Part shown: one piece after another, positions 1 to 5,625 of the stretch | How positions within the stretch are numbered: the first letter of the stretch is position 1 | Layout of the letters: each line of letters starts with the position of its first letter | Assembly: GCA_022710245.1 (NCBI GenBank) | Contig: JAKLHH010000232.1 | Coordinates: forward strand, 1 to 9,061 | DNA from: Myxococcota bacterium | GTDB lineage: Bacteria > Myxococcota > Polyangia > GCA-2747355 > JAKLHH01 | Direction of reading: 5' to 3' | DNA: 9,061 nucleotides | The notes under the pieces: model-generated | The model's database searches: none | The model's input: only the letters and a program-made list of their open reading frames with translations | Told to the model about the DNA's origin: nothing | Translations under genes and position numbers: made by a program

Positions 1-67
1 CGCGGGCGGCTCCATCGAGGATATCCGCGCCACGCTCCCGCCGGGGGCCTACCCCCTCGAGCCCTGA
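1..67 (+). CDS. 3' end of an unidentified upstream gene (partial)
   Basis: The frame starting at base 2 is open from the window edge to a TGA at 65-67 and encodes the last 21 residues of a protein, ending ...AYPLEP. The codons are strongly G/C at third positions, like the neighbouring genes, so this is probably a real C-terminus. It lies upstream of the acyltransferase on the same strand, with a 129-base gap. The visible peptide is too short to assign a family. Confidence 0.5.
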   Translation, partial: AGGSIEDIRATLPPGAYPLEP

Positions 68-196
68 GCCGCGTCCTGTCCCTGACGCACCGCGCCCAAA
101 TGCCGAGTCTTTTGTAGCGGATCGGGCGGCGTGCACCCCGAGGTCGAGCTATCCTAAGCGCGAGGCAGGGGCACCCGAGCACAGGAGACGAGCGAG

Positions 197-1873
197 ATGA
201 GGCCAGCGGACAGGGAGCGGATCCAGGTGGAGGTGGTGAGCCGGGTGATCGAGCGCTACATGGAGGAGGCGCGCTCGGCGCCCGAGGGCTTCCTCGAGAC
301 CCTGGTCAACGACACGCTCTACCACGAGCGGCGCCGGCTCGAGCACGAGCACGGCCGCGGGGCGAAGGAGCAGGGGGCCTTCTACGACAGCGTGCAGAAG
401 CACCTGCGCCACGCCTCCGACCAGGACCTCAGGCACCTGCTGGAGCGCATCGCGCGCCGCTTCGTCGCCGAGGTGGTGGGCAACTTCGACGAGCGGGTCT
501 ACCGGTTCTCGACGCGCATCATCCCGCCGGGGCTCTGGGCGCTGCTCAACGCGATGAGCCCGGCGCGGCTGATCTCGCTCGAGGGGATGCAGCGCGGCCT
601 CGCCGACCACCTGCGCGTGACCGGCGAGGTCGACCACGTCCGCCGCCTCCTCGACCGCGGCACCCTGGTGGTGGTGCCGACGCACTCCTCGAACCTGGAC
701 AGCATCGTCCTCGGCTACGCCGTCTACCTGACGGGCCTGCCCCCGCTCACCTACGGCGCCGGTCTCAACCTCTTCACCAACCCGCTCATCTCCTTCTTCA
801 TGCGCAACCTCGGCGCCTACCGCGTCGACCGCAAGAAGGTCTGCCGCGTCTACAAGGACGTGCTGAAGGAGTACGCGACCTTCTCCATGGAGCTCGGCTA
901 CTCGAACCTCTTCTTCCCGGGCGGGACGCGGAGCCGCAGCGGCGCCGTGGAGCGCAAGCTGAAGCTCGGCCTGCTCGGCGCCTCGCTGCGCGCCTACATC
1001 GGCAACCTGCGCGCGGGGAGGCCAAAGCCGAACCTCTACCTCTGCCCCTGCACGCTCTCCTACAAGCTGGTGCTCGAGGCCGAGACGCTGATCGACGACT
1101 ACCTGACCGAGACCGGCAAGGCGCGCTACGTCATCGACGACGACGAGTTCTCCCGCCCGCGGCGGGTGCTGAACTTCATGAGCCACCTCTACTCGCTGGA
1201 GTCGAACATCGTCGTCAACTTCGGCGAGCCGCTCGACGTCTTCGGTAACCGGGTCGACCAGGAGGGCCGCAGCCTCGACGCGCGCGGCCGCGTCGTCGAC
1301 GCGCGCCGCTACGTGATGCGCGGCGGTGAGCCGGTCTACGACGACCAGCGCGACGCCCAGTACACGCGCGACGCGGCCGAGGAGCTCGTCCACAGCTACC
1401 TGCGCCGTAACGTGGTGATGAGCACCAACCTGGTCGCCTACGCGCTCTTCGACCTCCTCAAGCAGCGCAACCCCGGGCTCGACCTCTACCGCCTGCTGCG
1501 CACGGGCGGCCACGTCGCCTCCTTCCCCATGCCGGAGCTGCACGCCGAGGTGGAGCGCGTCCTCGGTGTGCTGCGCCGGCGCGAGGGCGGACCGACGCTG
1601 GGCGACGTGGTCGCCAGCGGCGACGTGCAGGAGATCGTCGGGAACGCGCTCAAGCACTTCGGCATCTATCACACGCGGCCCGCGGCGGTGCGGCGCGGCG
1701 ACCGCGTCTTCCACGAGGACCGCAACCTGCTCCTCTTCTACAGCAACCGCCTCCGCGGCTATGATCTGGGCCGGCAGCTCTCGGCGCCGCCGCCGGAGCT
1801 GGAGGCCCCGCGCCGGGTGGCGCGCCCCGAGGCGCCGCCTGCTGGCCTCGAGCTCGAGGCGCCGACCGCCTGA
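197..1873 (+). CDS. PlsB-like glycerol-3-phosphate 1-acyltransferase family protein
   Basis: The 558-residue protein carries the four acyltransferase blocks of the GPAT/LPAAT superfamily. Block I is THSSNLDS with the catalytic HX4D pair at H163 and D168. Block II is GAYRVDR (206-212), block III is FPGGTRSRSG (240-249), and block IV is YLCPCTLSY (281-289). Family knowledge gives transfer of an acyl group to the sn-1 position of glycerol-3-phosphate, the first step of phospholipid synthesis, at the inner membrane face. Residues 1-150 are mainly helical and charged. The region after 300 is a long C-terminal part, as in PlsB-type enzymes, but the protein is shorter than E. coli PlsB (about 807 residues). 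The ATG at 197 follows an AGGAG at 183-187 with 9-nt spacing. One oddity is that the usual block III glutamate is a glycine (G242). Substrate choice (glycerol-3-phosphate, dihydroxyacetone phosphate or lysophosphatidate) is inferred; the adjacent gpsA favours glycerol-3-phosphate. Confidence 0.88.
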   Translation: MRPADRERIQVEVVSRVIERYMEEARSAPEGFLETLVNDTLYHERRRLEHEHGRGAKEQGAFYDSVQKHLRHASDQDLRHLLERIARRFVAEVVGNFDERVYRFSTRIIPPGLWALLNAMSPARLISLEGMQRGLADHLRVTGEVDHVRRLLDRGTLVVVPTHSSNLDSIVLGYAVYLTGLPPLTYGAGLNLFTNPLISFFMRNLGAYRVDRKKVCRVYKDVLKEYATFSMELGYSNLFFPGGTRSRSGAVERKLKLGLLGASLRAYIGNLRAGRPKPNLYLCPCTLSYKLVLEAETLIDDYLTETGKARYVIDDDEFSRPRRVLNFMSHLYSLESNIVVNFGEPLDVFGNRVDQEGRSLDARGRVVDARRYVMRGGEPVYDDQRDAQYTRDAAEELVHSYLRRNVVMSTNLVAYALFDLLKQRNPGLDLYRLLRTGGHVASFPMPELHAEVERVLGVLRRREGGPTLGDVVASGDVQEIVGNALKHFGIYHTRPAAVRRGDRVFHEDRNLLLFYSNRLRGYDLGRQLSAPPPELEAPRRVARPEAPPAGLELEAPTA

Positions 1874-1918
1874 TGCCCTGCGGGTCTCCGCCCCGGGCGG
1901 AAGAGCATCAGCTAGACC

Positions 1919-1925
1919 AGAGGAG
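1919..1925 (+). promoter_or_regulatory. Shine-Dalgarno of gpsA, deciding its start
   Basis: AGAGGAG lies 7 nt before the ATG at 1933. The frame is also open back to an ATG at 1873 that overlaps the upstream stop codon (TGATG), but that start has no well-spaced Shine-Dalgarno and would add 20 non-conserved residues. The 1933 start is therefore preferred; a second ATG follows at 1936. Confidence 0.7.
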
Positions 1926-1932
1926 CGCGCGC

Positions 1933-3039
1933 ATGATGACTGCTGGCTCTGCCGGTTCCGGACCGGCAACTCTGACCGTGGGTGTCGTCGGTGCCGGGAG
2001 CTGGGGCACCACGCTGGCGAAGATCGCAGGCGAGAACGGGCACGAGACGCTGCTCTGGGCGCGCAGCGCGGAGCTCTGCCGCGAGCTGAACGAGGCGCAC
2101 AGCAACGAGCGCTACCTGCCTGGCCACCGCCTGCCCGACCGGGTGCGCGCGGTGAACGAGCTCTCGTCCATCTGCGAGCGCTGCCGGCTGATCCTGCTGG
2201 TCGTGCCCTCGCACGGCCTCCGCGCGGTCGCCCAGGCGATCGGCGGGTGCCTGCAGGGCGACCAGGTGGTGGTCCACTGCGTGAAGGGGCTCGAGGTGGA
2301 GACCTTCAAGCGGATGAGCGAGGTGATCCGCGAGGAGACCTGCGTCCGCAAGATCGGCGTCCTCAGCGGGCCCAACCTCTCGGCGGAGATCGCCGCCCGG
2401 CACCCGGCCGCGACGCTGGTCGCCTCCAAGTTCGAGGAGGCGATCCGTCTCGCCCAGCAGGCGCTCCACTGCAACACGTTCCGCGTCTACGGGGGCAGCG
2501 ACGTGGTGGGCGCCGAGGTCGCGGGGGCGTTCAAGAACGTGGTCGCCATCGCGGCCGGCGTCGTCGACGGGCTCGGGCTGGGCGACAACACCAAGGCCTC
2601 GCTGCTGACGCGCAGCCTGAGCGAGATGGCCCGCCTCGGCGCCGCCATGGGCGCCGACCTCGTCACCTTCGGTGGCATGGCCGGCGTCGGCGACCTGATC
2701 GCGACCTGCGCCTCGCCGCTCTCGCGTAACCACCAGGTCGGCGAGCGGCTCGCGCGCGGGCAGACGATCGAGGAGATCACGCGGGGCATGTTCATGGTCG
2801 CCGAGGGGGTGAAGACGACGCGCGCCGTGCATCGCTACGCGAAGGCCCACGGGCTCGAGCTCCCCATCGTCAGCGCGGTCCACGCGCTCCTCTACGAGGG
2901 CGTCAGCGTCGGCGCGGCGATCGAGGGGCTGATGGCCAGGCAGATCGGGCGCGAATTCGCCTTTCATCGCGGAGCCTCCGAAGGAGGCGAGCAGGGCGAA
3001 TTCCCCGGGATGATCATCAGCGCGGCCGGCGAGCGATGA
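1933..3039 (+). CDS. gpsA: glycerol-3-phosphate dehydrogenase [NAD(P)+]
   Basis: The 368-residue cytosolic enzyme reduces dihydroxyacetone phosphate to sn-glycerol-3-phosphate, the backbone precursor of phospholipids. The N-terminal Rossmann fold has GAGSWG at 20-25, followed by the conserved CVKGLE (116-121) and SGPNLSAEIA (145-154). The C-terminal helical domain carries the likely catalytic lysine in AFKNVVAIAAG (K201), then LGDNTKASL (216-224), GVGDLIATC (251-259), SRNHQVG (264-270) and AEGVKTT (290-296). All are standard GpsA signatures. The family normally ends near residue 340 (LMARQIGREF region). Here about 27 extra residues rich in Gly, Glu and Ser follow, encoded by a palindromic DNA segment. 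The gene lies 59 nt after the acyltransferase and overlaps the next gene by ATGA, indicating an operon that feeds glycerol-3-phosphate to the acyltransferase. Confidence 0.96.
   Translation: MMTAGSAGSGPATLTVGVVGAGSWGTTLAKIAGENGHETLLWARSAELCRELNEAHSNERYLPGHRLPDRVRAVNELSSICERCRLILLVVPSHGLRAVAQAIGGCLQGDQVVVHCVKGLEVETFKRMSEVIREETCVRKIGVLSGPNLSAEIAARHPAATLVASKFEEAIRLAQQALHCNTFRVYGGSDVVGAEVAGAFKNVVAIAAGVVDGLGLGDNTKASLLTRSLSEMARLGAAMGADLVTFGGMAGVGDLIATCASPLSRNHQVGERLARGQTIEEITRGMFMVAEGVKTTRAVHRYAKAHGLELPIVSAVHALLYEGVSVGAAIEGLMARQIGREFAFHRGASEGGEQGEFPGMIISAAGER
2953..3003 (+). repeat. nested palindrome in the 3' end of gpsA
   Basis: A 9-bp inverted repeat, GAATTCGCC (2953-2961) with GGCGAATTC (2995-3003), encloses a perfect 6-bp stem, GCCTCC (2974-2979) with GGAGGC (2983-2988), closed by a GAA triloop. 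The left outer arm is itself within the 10-bp palindrome GCGAATTCGC (2951-2960). The inner right arm contains AAGGAGG (2981-2987), a near-perfect Shine-Dalgarno sequence with no usable start codon at normal distance. The segment falls exactly in the C-terminal extension of GpsA and ends 32 nt before the next start codon. Regulatory hairpin or inserted palindromic repeat are both possible. Confidence 0.6.
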
Positions 3040-4037
3040 CCTTCCCCATCGACCGGCGCAACGAGCGCAGCTTCGAGCCTGGCTGGAGCGGCGAGGTCTT
3101 CATCTGCGACATCGATCGCACCTACCTGGCGACGCGCTTCTCGACCCTGAAGGGGCTCGCGCGCATCCCCTTCGAGTTCGCCATCGACAAGCAGGACATC
3201 GAGGGGATGGTCGCGCTGCTCAAGGAGGTGCGGCGCGGGCCGGGGCGGGACAGCCGCCAGACGCCGCTCTACTTCATCTCCGCCAGCCCGGCGCAGCTGC
3301 GCAAGGTGATCGAGCGCAAGATGCTCCTCGACGGGCTCGAGTTCGACGGCACCACCTTCAAGGACTGGGTGGCGGTGCTCTCCGGGCTGCGCCTCAAGCG
3401 GATGAAGGAGCAGCTCGGCTTCAAGCTCACCGCGCTCCTGGTCGGGCGCCGCGAGCTCCCCGACGGCGTGCAGGAGACGCTGCTCGGTGACGACCTGGAG
3501 ACCGACCCGCTCGCCTTCACCCTCTACGCCGACCTCCTCGCGGGCCGCGTCGAGGGCGAGCAGCTGCAGCGCGTGCTCACCCGGCAAGGGGTCGCCTACG
3601 ACGACGCGCGGTCGATCGGCGAGCTGGCCCTGGAGGCGCGGGGGCGCGGCGGCGTGCGGCGCGCCTACGTGCGGATGGAGCGGCACGGCGCCGCGGAGGC
3701 GTTCCTCGACGCCTCGCCCGGGCTGGTCGGCTGTCGCGGCGCGCTGCAGATCGCGATCGGGCTCTGGGACCAGGGGAGCCTGGCGCGGGCGGGGGTGGTG
3801 CGCGTCGCGCACGACCTCGCCCAGCGGCGCTGGAGCCCGGAGAGCATCGGGGACCGCCTGCGCGACTGCAGCCGCCGCGCGCTGCTCCCGCGCGAGCGCG
3901 CCGAGGAGCTGCGCGCCGCGCTGGTCGGGGAGGGGATCATCCCCGCCGCGATGGAGCTGCCGCCGGCCGAGCGCGCCTGGGAGCTCGCGCGACAGCGCGA
4001 GGACGGGCGGCCCTGGACGCCGCTCAGGTACCTCTGA
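3036..4037 (+). CDS. App1/DUF2183-like HAD phosphatase, candidate phosphatidate phosphatase
   Basis: The 333-residue protein shows the complete set of HAD motifs in the arrangement seen in the App1 catalytic domain (DUF2183). These are CDIDRT with nucleophile D25 and acid/base D27, YFISASP (79-85) as motif II, a lysine-rich stretch KRMKEQLGFK (121-130) with the motif III lysine, and GDDLETDP (151-158) as metal-binding motif IV. Yeast App1 is a Mg2+-dependent phosphatidate phosphatase that makes diacylglycerol. That activity fits here because the gene overlaps gpsA by ATGA and belongs to a glycerolipid operon. No signal peptide or membrane segment is visible, so it is probably cytosolic and may bind membranes peripherally. 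Residues about 172-333 form a separate Arg/Ala/Leu-rich, probably helical region that I do not recognise. The HAD fold is secure; the lipid substrate is inferred. Translation probably depends on coupling to gpsA, since no strong Shine-Dalgarno precedes the ATG. Confidence 0.85.
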   Translation: MTFPIDRRNERSFEPGWSGEVFICDIDRTYLATRFSTLKGLARIPFEFAIDKQDIEGMVALLKEVRRGPGRDSRQTPLYFISASPAQLRKVIERKMLLDGLEFDGTTFKDWVAVLSGLRLKRMKEQLGFKLTALLVGRRELPDGVQETLLGDDLETDPLAFTLYADLLAGRVEGEQLQRVLTRQGVAYDDARSIGELALEARGRGGVRRAYVRMERHGAAEAFLDASPGLVGCRGALQIAIGLWDQGSLARAGVVRVAHDLAQRRWSPESIGDRLRDCSRRALLPRERAEELRAALVGEGIIPAAMELPPAERAWELARQREDGRPWTPLRYL

Positions 4038-4081
4038 GCTCCTCTCGCTATCCGCTCGGCACGTCATGGAGTCAAGGTGCG

Positions 4082-4480
4082 ATGGCAAGTGAACTGGCAG
4101 CGGTGCAGGACCTTGTGGCGCAGTTGCAGAGAGACGCCGGAGCAGTGGCTGTGATCGTGTTCAACGCACAAGGGGTCGCGCAATCAACGTGTGGCCTCAC
4201 CCATGGTCTCGTCGACGAACGAGGTCACTTGATCGGCTTTCCGACAGCGCCGCTGTCGTCGGACAATGCTGTTTATCAGCTGGCGACGAAGGGAGCTCAC
4301 GCGCTCGAAGAGAGCATGGCGTCCGCCGGCATCACTGATCTTGGCTGCTTCGTATATGGCGTTGATGCCGAGCACGGTGTTGCCTTCCTCGTTGACTGTG
4401 CCCTAAGCATCAAACTGGCCAGGCTAATCACATCAAGAGACGCTGAGAGGATTCGCTCCGTCATCGCCGGACTCCCCTGA
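4082..4480 (+). CDS. small protein, possibly Roadblock/LC7-like; atypical composition
   Basis: This 132-residue protein has no signal peptide or membrane segment. The layout is an N-terminal helix (about 3-18), a hydrophobic strand AVAVIVFNAQG (21-31) turning at a glycine, a helix around 67-82, a strand pair near 88-106 (LGCFVYGV, GVAFLVDC), and a C-terminal helix after residue 109. That order resembles the Roadblock/LC7 fold, whose members include small-GTPase regulators such as MglB, but similarity is loose and no GTPase gene lies nearby. The ATG at 4082 follows GGAG (4068-4071) and AAGG (4074-4077). Composition is unusual: about 59% G+C by hand count, with AGA, CTA, TCA, GTA and GAA codons that neighbours avoid. 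It sits 44 nt after the phosphatase gene. Coding status is likely; function is unassigned. Confidence 0.72.
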   Translation: MASELAAVQDLVAQLQRDAGAVAVIVFNAQGVAQSTCGLTHGLVDERGHLIGFPTAPLSSDNAVYQLATKGAHALEESMASAGITDLGCFVYGVDAEHGVAFLVDCALSIKLARLITSRDAERIRSVIAGLP

Positions 4481-4548
4481 AGACACAATCTTCGTAGCAT
4501 GAGGAGCAGGCGAGGCGGAGGCCCGGGCGCGTTCTCGGTGTAGAGAAG

Positions 4549-4573
4549 GTCCGGCCAGAGGGTGGATCCGGAC
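4549..4573. other. inverted repeat in the convergent intergenic region
   Basis: The 112-base gap 4481-4592 separates two convergent genes. It contains GTCCGG (4549-4554) and CCGGAC (4568-4573), a perfect 6-bp inverted repeat with a 13-nt loop. No T-run follows on either strand, so it is not a canonical intrinsic terminator, but its position between two stop codons suggests an end-of-transcript structure. Nothing else is evident in the gap. Confidence 0.3.
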
Positions 4574-4592
4574 AGACGGACGGTGGGGAGCG

Positions 4593-5585
4593 TCAGCCGA
4601 GCGCGCCGCGCTCCTGCTGCCAGCGCAGCGTCGCCTCGATCGTCTCCTGGAGCGGCCGCGGCCGATAGCCGAGCTCGCGCTCGGCCTTCGCGTGGCTGAT
4701 CTGTCGGTTCGCCTCGCGGAGCACGTCGATCGAGTCGCGCGTGTAGAGCGGCCGCGTGTGCGTCAGGCGGCTCACGCCCTCCAGGAAGGGCGCGCCGACC
4801 GCGGCGAGCCAGAGCGGCGAGGCCCAGAGCGGCGGGCGGCAGCCGGTCAGCTCGCGGATCAGGCGCGCCAGCTCGCCGACCGGCGCCCAGGCCCCGGAGA
4901 GGAGGTAGCGCTCGCCGGTGCGCCCGCGCTCCTCGGCCGCGATGGCGCCCTCCGCCACGTCGCGCGCGTCGACCCAGTCGTGGCCGCCGTCGACGATGAA
5001 GGGGAAGCGCCCGCGCGCGAGGCGCAGGATGAGGTCGCCCATCGGCGAGGGCTTGTGGTCGTGCGGGCCGAGCACCCCGGTCGGGTTGACGATCACCGCG
5101 TCGAGGCCCTGCGCGACGGCGGCGAGCACCTCCCGCTCGCCGGCGGCCTTGGTGCCGTCGTAGAAGCGGCCGGCGCCGTTCACCTTCGGGCGCGTCTCGT
5201 CGAGCGGCTCGCCCTGGGGCCGCTGCTGGAAGGCGTGGATGGAGCTGAAGTGTACGACCCGGCGGACCCCGGCGGCGAGGCAGGCCTGCATCACGTGGCG
5301 GACCCCGTCCACGTTGGTCCGCCGCACCAGCTCCTCCTCGCCGCGCGCGATCTCCACCCGGCCCGCGCAGTGGTAGACCACGTCCGCGCCGGCGAAGGCC
5401 GCGCGCAGCTCTCCCTCGTTGAACAGGCTCGCCTGCACCCGCTCGACGGGGAGCCCGTCGACGGCGCGCGTGTCCTCGCGCACGAGCACCCGCACGCGGC
5501 GCCCGCGCTCGAGGAGCGCCCGGACCAGGTTGGCCCCCACGTGACCGGACGCGCCGGTCACTGCCACGATCCCGTCTCTCGTCAT
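4593..5585 (-). CDS. extended SDR, NAD(P)-dependent epimerase/dihydroflavonol-4-reductase-like
   Basis: The 330-residue protein has an N-terminal Rossmann fold with TGASGHVG at 10-17 (TGxxGxxG), the catalytic serine region HFSSIHAF (112-119), and the SDR catalytic pair in YDGTK (Y142, K146). It also has VNPTGVLGP (166-174) and WVDARDVAEG (204-213), the pattern of the DFR-like and hopanoid-associated sugar epimerase branch of extended SDRs. It would act in the cytosol on a carbonyl or hydroxyl group of a sugar nucleotide, lipid or terpenoid using NAD(P)H; the substrate cannot be read from sequence. The start at 5585 is chosen because GAGGA (5590-5594 on the plus strand as TCCTC) precedes it and homology begins there. 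A longer in-frame start at 5672 would overlap the upstream gene. It is 40 nt downstream of the propeller lipoprotein gene and probably cotranscribed with it. Confidence 0.88.
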   Translation of the reverse strand: MTRDGIVAVTGASGHVGANLVRALLERGRRVRVLVREDTRAVDGLPVERVQASLFNEGELRAAFAGADVVYHCAGRVEIARGEEELVRRTNVDGVRHVMQACLAAGVRRVVHFSSIHAFQQRPQGEPLDETRPKVNGAGRFYDGTKAAGEREVLAAVAQGLDAVIVNPTGVLGPHDHKPSPMGDLILRLARGRFPFIVDGGHDWVDARDVAEGAIAAEERGRTGERYLLSGAWAPVGELARLIRELTGCRPPLWASPLWLAAVGAPFLEGVSRLTHTRPLYTRDSIDVLREANRQISHAKAERELGYRPRPLQETIEATLRWQQERGALG

Positions 5586-5625
5586 CTCGTCCTCGGTGAA
5601 GCAGGCGGCCGGAGGGCGCGTCCGC

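Noticed and set aside
71..88. Possible terminator GCGTC-N8-GACGC after the upstream gene
   Set aside because: The stem is only 5 bp with an 8-nt loop, and no T-run follows directly.
112..155. Possible promoter TTGTAG / TATCCT before the acyltransferase gene
   Set aside because: The spacing is 32 nt and no good -35 lies 16-18 nt before TATCCT.
1873..1932. Longer GpsA start at the TGATG overlap with the acyltransferase gene
   Set aside because: It adds 20 residues unlike the family and lacks a well-spaced Shine-Dalgarno; 1933 has AGAGGAG at 7 nt.
149..1969. 606-codon open frame on the minus strand opposite the acyltransferase
   Set aside because: Its product is low-complexity (Val, Ala, Glu, Arg, His repeats) with no domain, while the plus-strand frame has all four acyltransferase blocks. 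It is a GC-bias shadow.
2964..4088. 374-codon minus-strand frame opposite the HAD gene
   Set aside because: No domain and biased composition; the plus strand carries a complete HAD motif set.
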